The position numbers and the translations under genes were made by a program. A DNA stretch of 64,000 nt from Malania oleifera. Its lineage: Eukaryota > Streptophyta > Magnoliopsida > Santalales > Ximeniaceae. Position 1 is the first letter of the stretch. Every line of letters begins with the position of its first letter. The notes beneath the pieces were generated by a model that saw only the letters and a list, made by a program, of their open reading frames with translations, was not told where the DNA came from and ran no database searches. Of this stretch, positions 34,271-42,446 are shown piece after piece. The DNA lies in contig NC_080420.1 of NCBI RefSeq assembly GCF_029873635.1, positions 123,946,719 through 124,010,718 of the forward strand, in the 5' to 3' direction.

Positions 34271-34335
34271 GCTCATGTGAAATTTATTTGTAACAAGCTA
34301 GGAGCATATGATATAAATGCTCCAACTTGAGGGGG

Positions 34336-34503
34336 AGGTTATTTAGTCTTTTAGCATTATTACTATGTGTTAGAATTTTTTTAGTAATAAGCATGAGTTA
34401 GTAAGGGTATTATGGTCATTCCTATTGTACTTATATATATTATAAATGGAGTGAGAGACCTATCGTTTTTTTTAGGTCTTCCATTTTACCCAATTGCTCA
34501 ACA
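34336..34503 (+). repeat. 3' LTR of Copia 2
   Basis: Preceded by the purine tract GAGGGGGAG. It begins AGGTTATTTAGTC (first T mutated to A) and ends GCTCAACA. High similarity to 29046-29216. Confidence 0.88.
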
Positions 34504-34848
34504 AATTCAAAAGTGAATAGTTCAATGTTATATGATCAAATAACCATTATACAAATAACCCTATCAAATTCATAATTATATGGGTATGTAGTAAATACTT
34601 TAAATTATGAATGCTAGTAATTTTGGTAGACTTGGAAATATAAGCAGGCATACCTTAAGAACACCAATTACGTACAACACATGCTAACAATTATGTTCAA
34701 CATAGGCACCAAAATCCAAGGCAAAAGAAAAATCACAAACAATTACAAGATATTTTTTAAGCTCTCGTCTAATGCAAAACACACATGTATAGATGAAGAG
34801 CTCATAAACTAAATCAAAAACTCAATCCACAGATGAAGAACAAACCTT
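34504..34848. other. Downstream flank of the cysteine desulfhydrase gene
   Basis: AT-rich sequence between the Copia 2 3' LTR and the gene's stop codon. It presumably contains the gene's 3' untranslated region. No polyadenylation signal was assigned with confidence. Confidence 0.4.
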
Positions 34849-36213
34849 TCAATTTGGAAGCAGGGCACAAGTAAATTCATCATGAACAAGTTTGTTAATG
34901 GCTTCCCTAAACTTGAAATAATCATCAATGGTGTTGTAAACTTCATGAGAGATCCGAGCATACCCTGTTACAAGGCCAATCTCCCCACCATTCTGTCGAT
35001 AATATATTGGCACTTCAACCCCAAATCTATCCCTCAAATGTGTCCTCAACTTCAGAGTATCTGCCTCACTCAAAATCCCCAAACAAGCTGGCAAACCAAC
35101 CATGATCATGCTCGCACACATCTCTGGCGGTGACCCTAGGTTCGTCCCCCAAGCTTTTGCCAGCATCTCCCCCATCTCAACAACAGCTTCATGGTTTCTC
35201 CTCTTAATTCCGTCAATTCCACCCTCAAACCTATTGACAAATTCAAACGCAGAAGGAACAACCAGTTGAGCACTGTAGTCCCTAGTCCCAATCCAAGCAC
35301 TCTCTATGGCCAATCCATTTCCGTACTCATGAGACACTACCGGATGGTGCAAGTCGGAATCCGCCGCAGCTGCCATCGCCGGAGATTTCCGACAGTACAA
35401 AAATGCAACAGAAGGAGGACAAAAAAACCATTTGTGCAAGTTACTGGTGTAAAAATCAGCCCCAATATCTTTCATATCAACATCCGTGCACCCAATTCCA
35501 TGGGCAGCATCTACGAAGATTTGTTCAACACCTTCGTCTCTGCAAATCTTTACTAATTCTTTAACGGGTATAACCACAGAGGGCATCGAAGTGACGTGAT
35601 CAATTACGGCTAATCTCACTTTCCGACCACCAGATTTGCCTCTCTCCAGGGCCTTTTTGAATTCATTTACGATTTCTTCATTTGAATTTACAGGGAAAGG
35701 TAACTGGACCTCGATTACATACCCGCCGGAGCGTGCGACGTACGCTCCGATGGACTTCTTGACGGCGCCGTAGGCGTAATGAAGCATGACGGCCGCATCG
35801 CCGCGGCAGTAGCGGCCCTCAGAGAAGGCCCAGGCGGTGCGCTGGAGGACGATGGCGACGGCGGTGGTGGCATTGTCGACGAGGGAGATCTCGTCAACCT
35901 CGTCGGCGTTGACGAGTTCCTTGATGAGGGTCCGAGACCGGAGGATTCCGGGTTGGAGCTGGTTGAAATAGAAGTGGTCTGGTTGGCGGAGGAAGCGGAG
36001 CTGCCATTGGGCCTGTGCGGCGGAGACGGAGGCCGGGCAGCATCCGAAGCTGCCGTTGTTGAGCCGGGCGACGGCGTGGTCGTGGTGGGCGAATTCGGAT
36101 CGGATATCAGAGTCAGTGATGAATAATGGGGAGAGAGAGAGCCTGGGCTTCTTGGATACCTGGGCAGAGTCGCAAGTATCGCCATTAGCTTTCTGTGAGT
36201 GAAGCGAAGCCAT
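34849..36213 (-). CDS. LCD: L-cysteine desulfhydrase (PLP-dependent, aminotransferase class V fold), single exon
   Basis: An uninterrupted 454-residue frame matches the plant L-cysteine desulfhydrase family (Arabidopsis At3g62130 type, about the same length). This enzyme uses pyridoxal phosphate to break L-cysteine into hydrogen sulfide, ammonia and pyruvate. Visible landmarks: FAHHDHAVARLNNGSFG near residues 41-57; SLVDNATTA (110-118) in the cofactor phosphate region; IDHVTSMPS (204-212); FVDAAHGIG (233-241) with the Asp that contacts the pyridine nitrogen; and SNLHKWFFCPP (257-267), where Lys261 is the Schiff-base lysine. I chose Met at 36213 (MASLHSQ). An in-frame Met at 36285 would add 24 residues encoded by a CT microsatellite and is probably leader. 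There is no clear transit peptide. It is the only intact gene in the window; antisense frames within it are shadows. Confidence 0.93.
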   Translation of the reverse strand: MASLHSQKANGDTCDSAQVSKKPRLSLSPLFITDSDIRSEFAHHDHAVARLNNGSFGCCPASVSAAQAQWQLRFLRQPDHFYFNQLQPGILRSRTLIKELVNADEVDEISLVDNATTAVAIVLQRTAWAFSEGRYCRGDAAVMLHYAYGAVKKSIGAYVARSGGYVIEVQLPFPVNSNEEIVNEFKKALERGKSGGRKVRLAVIDHVTSMPSVVIPVKELVKICRDEGVEQIFVDAAHGIGCTDVDMKDIGADFYTSNLHKWFFCPPSVAFLYCRKSPAMAAAADSDLHHPVVSHEYGNGLAIESAWIGTRDYSAQLVVPSAFEFVNRFEGGIDGIKRRNHEAVVEMGEMLAKAWGTNLGSPPEMCASMIMVGLPACLGILSEADTLKLRTHLRDRFGVEVPIYYRQNGGEIGLVTGYARISHEVYNTIDDYFKFREAINKLVHDEFTCALLPN

Positions 36214-36285
36214 TGGAAAGAAAGGGAGACACCATGAGGGAGAGAGAGAGAGAGCGAGAGAGCGAGAGAGAGAGAAATTAATCAT
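36214..36285 (-). other. CT-rich leader of the LCD gene with in-frame upstream ATG
   Basis: On the gene strand the leader is a TCTCTC-type microsatellite (36236-36275) followed by CCCTCATGGTG. The ATG at 36285 is in frame and would read MINFSLSRSLALSLSP before the likely true start. Pyrimidine-rich leaders are common in plant genes. Length variation of this repeat could alter the frame of the upstream ATG but not the main protein. Confidence 0.65.
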
Positions 36286-36363
36286 GGGATTGATGACGAC
36301 TGGAAGCCATGGGAACTAACATCGCAAGAACTAGACAAAGCTCTGTTGCAGAATACCAGAGGG

Positions 36364-36373
36364 ACCACGTGAC
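36364..36373 (-). promoter_or_regulatory. G-box (CACGTG) upstream of LCD
   Basis: CCACGTGAC lies about 80 bp upstream of the upstream ATG, with a second ACGT core (CCCACGTTT) at 36397-36405 and a TGACG word between. These match bZIP/bHLH-type sites. Function is inferred from position only. No TATA box is obvious. Confidence 0.45.
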
Positions 36374-36611
36374 ATCCCCGTGACGCTTATGGTTCCCCAC
36401 GTTTGTCGCTTTTCTCAATTTTTAGATAAGATTGGACAGTCACTTTCCTGACTCTTCCCAAGAAAAGAAAATAATTGTTTTCTCTCTTTTTCTTCCTATT
36501 TTACCCTTAATTATATATTGCAAAGATGCTGCAGCATTAATTTTCATTTGATAGAGATGAACGTAGGCCATGTGAACCGAACTTAATAAGAATAAAGAAA
36601 GAAGAAGAGTA

Positions 36612-36780
36612 TGCCTAGGTTTGTTTCAGGTGATAGTGCGGGTTGCAGGAGTACCTTTCACGAGATCAGGTGTTTAAATCTTTTTGAACTTATTTCTGCC
36701 CTTGGACTCCTGAATTTATTCTCACTTTGGAGTTGTGGAGTCAACTTTAAGGGGCGCAGAATTAATCTAAAAAAAAAAAA
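36612..36780 (+). mobile_element. Possible tRNA-derived SINE
   Basis: A ~170-bp unit has a GGTGATAGTGCGGG (box A-like) word and AGATCAGGTGTTTAAATC (box B-like, where GGTTCGAATC would be expected), ending in a 12-base A run (36768-36780). This order fits a plant SINE. The flanking duplication is not clear, so the call is tentative. Confidence 0.35.
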
Positions 36781-36897
36781 GAATATTAAAGGCAAATGAG
36801 TCATGTGCAGTATGTAATTAAAAGCGAAAAAGACCAAAAATATTTTCAAATACAAATTCCATGCTCGCAAAAAATTAAGAATAAAATAGGAAAAATA

Positions 36898-37137
36898 ATT
36901 ATTTTTAAAGTCATTATGTAAATAAGGACAAAAAAGGAAAAAAATTCAATCACATGATCACATCACATGTGGGGAACTAACAATTCCTGATTGAGGGTGT
37001 AATTAAAAAAAATTATTATTAAAAATTATTTCTAAAGACACTATGTAAATAAGGGCAAAAAGGGAAAAAAAAATTCAACCCCATCACGTGTAAGAAGCTA
37101 GCAGCTCCTCATATAGGGCATAATTAAATTAAAAATA
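36898..37137. repeat. Two tandem units of ~127 bp
   Basis: ATTATTTTTAAAGTCATTATGTAAATAAGG (36898) recurs with changes at 37025, including the AAAAAGGAAAAAAATTCAA and the ATAGGG/GAGGGTGTAATTAA parts. Both units are AT-rich and non-coding. Confidence 0.7.
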
Positions 37138-37367
37138 TTTTTTAACTTCTATTTGAATGTTAATAGAAAGTTGACATAAGGGAGTATGAGTGTTCATAAA
37201 TTCAAACTTGAGGAGATATATATGAGATTTTAAATTTTCAATGAAAGTTCTTGTCTTTTTGACAAATCTCAAGAGAGGTGGGTGTCTTTTGCCCAAAAAA
37301 ATTTTATGTTGATTGTTTTAATAGTTTTGTAGATGTGTTAGTAATACATGTATATGTGTATATGTAT

Positions 37368-37370
<3 letters not shown>

Positions 37371-37399
<29 letters not shown>
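37371..37399. repeat. (TA)n microsatellite
   Basis: Uninterrupted TA dinucleotides, next to the 5' truncation point of Gypsy 1. Confidence 0.9.
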
Positions 37400-37403
<4 letters not shown>

Positions 37404-37514
37404 CTACTGCAATTTAATCAAAGTCATTTTAAATTGTTGTAATTTTAATTTACTAGTCATTTATACTTAATTTATTCTGAATTATAACAACATACTTAAT
37501 TTGTTTGAACAGGT

Positions 37515-37870
37515 TATTGATTTTCAGGTTCAGACTTTCGCGGAGGTTGTAGACAGCGTTGCGATTATTGAGAGTGGCATGTAGAGGGGTACCGCAGCTC
37601 AGAGTCAGAGGAAGAGACCTACGCCTCAGGGTTTCTAGGCGAGTTCCAGCCGAGGCCCATGGAGAGGAGACCATTACAGTGGAAGTCAGAGGCAGATGAC
37701 GGGACCTCGTGAGAATGAGGGTGTACAAACCTACCCTGTGTGTCATACGTGTGGGAGGAAGCATCTTGGAGAGTGTCGGGCTGGGAGAGATGCCTACTAT
37801 CGTTGTGGAAGACTCGGCCACATTCCACGAGCATGCCCAGGACCACCGATCCAAGTCCCAGCACCTAGAC
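37515..37870 (+). pseudogene. Gypsy 1 gag remnant with zinc knuckle
   Basis: A frame with QTYPVCHTCGRKHLGECRAG followed by DAYYRCGRLGHIPRACPG gives the CCHC-type knuckle of Gypsy Gag (C-x2-C-x4-H-x4-C; the first Cys of this knuckle is replaced by Tyr, the rest kept). Upstream VQTFAEVVD is the usual Gag linker. The N-terminal Gag is absent. Confidence 0.8.
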
Positions 37871-37959
37871 TCTACTGGGTAGCTTATTAGGTGCCCCGTG
37901 AAGGCCAACAAAGGAATGTAGCCCTTGCGAGAGTTTATGCTTTGAAGCCGGGAGACGTT

Positions 37960-38345
37960 GAGACTGCAGGTAACGTCGTGACAGGTACCTTTACTATTTT
38001 ATCATATCAAGTTATTGTCTTATTTAATTCAGGTGTCACCCATCCCTTTGTGTCTGCGGCCTATGTTAAATTGTCTGAAAATGAGACCTAGTTATTAGAT
38101 GTAGAATTGTCAATAGCTACACCGTCAGGATCAATGATGAAGTGTTGTAGGGTGCTCCGGGAATTATCCAATTGAAATTCAGGGAAGAGTGTTACCAGCT
38201 GAACTGATTGTGTTAGATACGTATGGATTCGATGTAATACTTGGTATGGACTGGTAGGCAGCTAATTATGCTAATATTGATTGTCGTATGAAAGAGGTGA
38301 TATTCAGGCCACCAGGCAAGCAAGAATTTAAATTTGTGGGATCAT
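37960..38345 (+). pseudogene. Gypsy 1 aspartic protease remnant
   Basis: VLFNSGVTHPFVSAAYV corresponds to the D-S-G-A-T-H-S-F-V-S active site, with the catalytic Asp changed to Asn. After a frame change, FDVILGMDW appears near 38228, followed by the conserved VIFRPPGKQEFKF. Dead by loss of the catalytic residue and by stops. Confidence 0.82.
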
Positions 38346-38399
38346 AAGTGTGTTCCCCACCTCAGTTAGTGTTAGTCATGCAGGCAAGAAGACTGCTCC

Positions 38400-39448
38400 T
38401 AGATGGATGTCAGGGGTTTATGGCCTTTGTAAAGGAGGTGTTTGAAAATGAATTAAAGTTTGATAGTACACTAGTGATAAAAGAATTTCCATATGTTTTT
38501 CCAGAAGATCTACCAAGGTTGCCTCCCAATCGCGAGGTAGATTTTGCTATAGATTTACTTCCAGGAACGGGGCCGATTTTTAGGGCTCCTAACCGAATGG
38601 CTCCAGCAGAATTGGTAGAATTAAAGTACTAGTTGTAGGATTTGTTGAATAAAGGGTCTATCAGACCTAGCGTATCGCCTTGGGGAGCATCAATCCTATT
38701 CGTAAAGAAGAAAAACGGGTCTATGAGGATGTGCATAAATTATAGGGAGATAAACAAGGTAACCATTAAGAACAAATATTCTCTACCCCATATAAATGAC
38801 TTATTTGATCAGCTTCAAGGTACACGGGTTTATTCCAAGATTGACCTCAGATCAGGCTATTACCAGGTGAAGGTTAAAGCAAAAGACATCTCTAAGACAG
38901 CTTTTAGGATCAGGTATGGCCATTATGAATTTCTAGTTATACCATTTGGTCTGACGAATGCTCATACGGTATTCATGGACTTGATAAATAGAATTTTTCT
39001 CCAGTATTTAGATCAGTTCATTGTAATTTTCATTGATAATATACTGGTCTACTCGAGAAGTTTTGAGGAGCATAAGGGACACTTACAGCTGGTACTTCAG
39101 ACACTCGGGGAAAAGAAATTGTATGCTAAGTTTAGCAAATGTGAATTCTGGTTAAAGAAAGTAGTGTTTCTAGGGCATGTTATATTAGGGGATGAAATTT
39201 TAGTGGATCTTAGCAAGATTGAGGCAATGTTGAATTGGGTCAAACCGAAAAACGTTCAGGAAATAAGGAGTTTGTTAGGATTGGCAAGTTATTACCGCCG
39301 GTTTGTAGAGGGTTTCTTAACATTATCAGCGCCTCTGACGCAACTCACTAAGAAGAATATCAAGTTTGAATGGGATGACAGTTGTGAGCAAAGCTTCCAG
39401 GAACTAAAGCAGAGGCTCGTCACTACACCAGTTTTGACCATCCCGTAA
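38400..39448 (+). pseudogene. Gypsy 1 reverse transcriptase
   Basis: A long frame (38642-39448, 268 codons) spans most of [73 protein letters not shown], then [15 protein letters not shown]. The catalytic box is FIDN where FIDD is expected. It continues with [26 protein letters not shown] and FQELKQRL. A stop at 39446-39448 ends it where the RNase H domain should begin. The upstream FPYVFPEDLPRLPPNREVDF block (38490-38560) lies in another frame. Confidence 0.92.
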
Positions 39449-39640
39449 GGGGGTGAGGGTTATGTGATTTACAGTGATGCATTCTTGAAAGGACTCAGTT
39501 GTGTATTGATGCAACAGGGCAGAGTGGTAGCTTATGCGTCCCGACAATTAAAAGAATATGAAAAGAATTATCCCACTCACGATCTAGAATTGGTTGCAGT
39601 AGTTCATGCATTGAAGATTTAGAGGCATTACCAGTACGGT
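39449..39640 (+). pseudogene. Gypsy 1 RNase H, truncated
   Basis: [51 protein letters not shown] and HYQYG are the start of Gypsy RNase H with the first Asp and the Glu present. The middle of the domain is missing and replaced by plastid DNA at about 39641. The end of the domain, reading NVVADAMNHK, resumes near 40620. Confidence 0.85.
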
Positions 39641-39718
39641 GAGATAATATAATATTAAATAAATTTGTATATGTATACAAAACAAATATTTACTTTACAG
39701 AAAGGTCTTGAATGTTAC

Positions 39719-39799
39719 GAATTCCTTGTTTCATCCAAATGTGTAAAAGATTCTAGCCGCACTTAAAAGTCAAGTGCTTTACCGTTGAGTTAGTAACCC
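39719..39799 (-). pseudogene. trnK-UUU: Plastid trnK-UUU 5' exon and start of its group II intron
   Basis: On the minus strand, 39799-39763 reads GGGTTACTAACTCAACGGTA and on to GACTTTTAA, the 5' half of plastid tRNA-Lys(UUU) with its anticodon. It is followed by GTGCGGCTAGAATCTTTTAC, the start of the intron that normally holds matK. The 3' exon is absent. Several substitutions and the nuclear setting make it non-functional. Confidence 0.85.
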
Positions 39800-39930
39800 T
39801 TCATTCAAAAATGAAACCTTCTTTGAATCACTATGGAATAAAATTGGCAAATCATATCGATTTTGATCATTTCTTTTATTTGTTAATTCTATAAAATTTA
39901 GATATTTGTACCCTGTCGAAGTAAGGAACC

Positions 39931-40072
39931 ATGGCATATATGTTTGGAATCAATTACATTAATAGTTGCATTGACAGTTATCTTCATTCTCAGATCCATA
40001 TTGATAGTTCCATTTTAAGCGGTAATGATAATGACAATGATAGTTACATTTCGAGTTTCATTTGTGGTGAAA
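39931..40072 (+). pseudogene. accD: Plastid accD fragment
   Basis: The translation [20 protein letters not shown] then [18 protein letters not shown] matches the variable, Ser/Asn-rich N-terminal half of the plastid acetyl-CoA carboxylase beta subunit. The catalytic C-terminal half is absent. It runs in frame straight into a ycf2 segment at a shared Gly-Glu/Glu-Arg point. Confidence 0.82.
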
Positions 40073-40163
40073 GACGGATATTCCTTGCTCATTATCAGAC
40101 AATCACTTATTCACGAACTTCATGTGGGGCTAATAGTTTTCATTTCCCATCTCATGGAAAACC
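40066..40163 (+). pseudogene. ycf2: Plastid ycf2 fragment A
   Basis: [15 protein letters not shown] then [15 protein letters not shown] is a conserved stretch of plastid Ycf2, from well inside the protein. It is joined in frame to the accD piece. Downstream ([13 protein letters not shown] ...) I could not assign the source locus, although it may also be plastid. Confidence 0.85.
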
Positions 40164-40359
40164 CTTGAATTTTTATATTCTGTTTACGGAATCACATGAA
40201 ATTTTACCCCACTCCTTATATGAAATGGGAACATATAAAATATGGATGACTATAACATAATTTGGAACCTATATGAAATTGATTCAATTATGGAATCATG
40301 AATAGTCATTGGTTCAACTAGTACCCATTACATAGTAATCTATACTGTAATCTCCAAAA

Positions 40360-40456
40360 CCAAAAATAGTGGTATTTTCTAGCAACAACATAATGGAGGC
40401 AGTCAATCAATATAGATTGATCCGAAATCTGATTCAAATCCAATATAACACCTTTT
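40360..40456 (+). pseudogene. ycf2: Plastid ycf2 fragment B
   Basis: The frame [18 protein letters not shown], preceded by a TTCTAGCAACAACATAATGG leader-in portion, matches another, more N-terminal part of Ycf2. It lies after fragment A here, the reverse of gene order, showing rearrangement. Confidence 0.82.
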
Positions 40457-40605
40457 CTCCTCATTCGGCTCAAGAAAAAATGATTCTAAGTTATGTCTAT
40501 ATAAAGAATTATAATGTCAAACTAAGGCCAATAAGGCCATAAATATAAATATAAAAATAAAATAAATTAAATAAATATAAATAAATAAATAATAATTAAA
40601 TTACT

Positions 40606-41935
40606 TAAACCAACAAATGTGGTGGCTGATGCAATGAACCATAAATTAGAGGGTGCAGTACAGTTAGCAGTAGTAGTTTAGAACCCGATCTTGATGAATT
40701 TAAAGAGATTCAGTGTAGAGTTAGTAGAGAGTGATCACCGTGCATTTAGTGCCAACCTGCTGGTGCAGTTTACCCTACAAGAAAGAATTAAAGCCGCTCA
40801 GGGGGATGATGCAAAATTAGCAGAGTTGATAGCTAGGGTACAAGACAGACAAGGAGAGGAGTTCAACATTTCTGATGATGGAACTTTACGTTTCCGTTCC
40901 AAATTGTGTGTGCCTGCAGATGTGGATATCAGAAGGATGATTCTAGAGGAGACTCACAGACTCCTGTACACGGTTCATCCAGGTAGTACAAAAATGTATA
41001 GGAACCTGCGAGAATATTTCTAGTGAAGTGGCATAAAGAGGGAGATTGTCGATTTGTGCAGCAGTGCTTGACGTGCCAGTAGGTTAAGGCTGAGCACCAG
41101 AGGCCGGTAGGACAATTGTAGCCACTTTTCATCCCAGAATAGAAATGGAACCACATCTTTATGGATTTTGTGACAGGTTTACCACCGGCGCAGCAGGGAC
41201 AAAATGCTATTTGGGTGGTCGTAGATCGATTGACAAAGACCACTTACTTTATCCCTATTAAAGTCAACTATTCCATGGACAGACTAGCAGAGATATATAT
41301 ATTCAGGAGATTGTGCAATCACATGGTGTCTCAATGTCTATAGTTTCAGACCGAGACCCACGTTTCACGTCATGGTTTTGGAGGAGCTTGTAGGAGGCTT
41401 TAGGGTCTCAGTTATCATTCAGTTCGACATTTCATCCTCATACGGATGGGCAAACTGAGAAGATGTTTCAGATATTAGAGAATGTGCTTCGAGCATGCAT
41501 GCTGAATTTTGGAGGTAGTTGGACCCAATTTATGCCATTGGTTGAGTTTGCATACAATAACAGCTATCAAGCGAGCATCAGTATGACACCTTACGAGGCG
41601 TTTTATGGTGGGAGGTGTCGTTCTCCTTTATACTGGGATGAGTTGGGTGAGAGGTGAGTTTTGGGATTAGAAATAGTGCAGCAGGCGTACGATAAAGTCC
41701 GGCTTATTCGAGACAGAATCAATGCAGCTTAGAGTCGGCAAAACAGTTACGTAGATACTCGCTACCAGGAATTGGAATTTAAAGTGGGTGACCATGTGTT
41801 TTTGAAAATAGCACCATTGAAGGGAGTCATGAGGTTTGATAGAAAGGTTAAGTTGACCCTTACGTTTATTGGCCCATTTGAGATACTTGAGAAGGTTGGG
41901 TCAGTTGTCTAGCGGCTAACTTCACCAACATTTTT
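40606..41935 (+). pseudogene. Gypsy 1 integrase
   Basis: The zinc-binding HH-CC region reads EETHRLLYTVHPGSTKMYRNLREYF, then a stop, then pieces with CLTC-like text. The catalytic core begins IFMDFVTGLPPAQQGQNAIWVVVDRLTKTTYFIPI (41155-41250, first Asp present). SDRDPRF is in another frame (near 41350) with the second Asp, and RMGKLRR corresponds to the D-G-Q-T-E region. LRACMLNFGGSWTQFMPLVEFAYNNSYQ and PYEAFYGGRCRSPLYWDE follow. Multiple frameshifts separate these. Confidence 0.88.
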
Positions 41936-42446
41936 GTTCAGAATACATGACGTATTTCATGTTTCAATGTTAAGGAAATACGTCTCAATCCCTCTCATGT
42001 CATTAGATATGCAAAGTTAGAACTCAGTGATACCTTGGCTTATGAGGAGACTCAAGTATAGATCTTAAAAAAAAAAAAGGAACAAGAATTGCATAGTAAG
42101 AAAATACTATTAGTAAAAGTCTTGTGGAGGAATCACGCGGTGGAAGAAGCTTCTTGGGAGCTTGGTGGGGACCAACAATAATTAGGAAAAGACTCAAGTA
42201 AGCATGTAAGATTTCTTTTATGTAAGTTAGTTAGTGTATGTAATAAATTTTGTGATAATAGGTAGTATTTTGATTTTGAGAGAATTTTTTATGTATTTGT
42301 AATTTCCCAGAACCTTGAATGTAACCACGGTATTCCTTTACCATAAGTGAGGGTAATTAATAAAATAATTACCTAATTTTTCTTTAAGGATAGTGTTCAA
42401 TACAAATAGAAAATTTCGATGACGAAATTTTATAAGGAGGGGAGAA
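41936..42446 (+). pseudogene. Gypsy 1 C-terminal tail and polypurine tract
   Basis: IHDVFHVSMLRKYV is the post-integrase motif, followed by KVLWRNHAVEEASWE, a chromodomain-like tail common in Gypsy elements. Non-coding sequence and then ATAAGGAGGGGAGAA (42432-42446), the plus-strand priming tract, lead into the LTR. Confidence 0.8.

Larger units (their letters stand above)
29046..34503 (+). mobile_element. Ty1/Copia retrotransposon (Copia 2), chimeric with TRIM sequence and internally deleted
   Basis: Related LTRs lie at 29046-29216 and 34336-34503. Between them are, in order: PBS, TRIM interior and TRIM LTR (29217-29452), a second PBS, a long untranslated leader, protease, hAT insertion (30961-32215), integrase and RT. 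RT is joined directly to the C-terminal tail, so RNase H is deleted. The leader and LTRs resemble Copia 1, so both belong to one lineage. No 5-bp target duplication was seen at the ends (TAAAA versus AATTC), which fits recombination after insertion. It lies 345 bp from the stop codon of the cysteine desulfhydrase gene. Confidence 0.9.
39641..40605. other. Mosaic nuclear plastid DNA (NUPT) inside Gypsy 1
   Basis: The block is unrelated to Gypsy sequence and contains several recognisable plastid pieces from distant loci: trnK-UUU 5' exon with intron start (minus strand), an accD segment, and two separate ycf2 segments. A short stretch (about 40455-40480) resembles a group II intron domain V strand. 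It ends in a TAAATAAATAAATA-like low-complexity tract (40545-40605). Order and orientation differ from any normal plastid map, so several fragments were joined, as happens in double-strand-break repair. Confidence 0.85.

Noticed and set aside
35715-36185. Long Pro/Ser-rich frame in another minus-strand frame and a Gly/Asp-rich plus-strand frame inside the LCD gene
   Set aside because: Both are shadows caused by GC-rich codons of the real gene; neither has motifs.
39763-39799. tRNA-Lys 5' exon considered as a functional tRNA gene
   Set aside because: Only the plastid 5' exon and intron start are present, with substitutions and no 3' exon. It is a nuclear plastid fragment.
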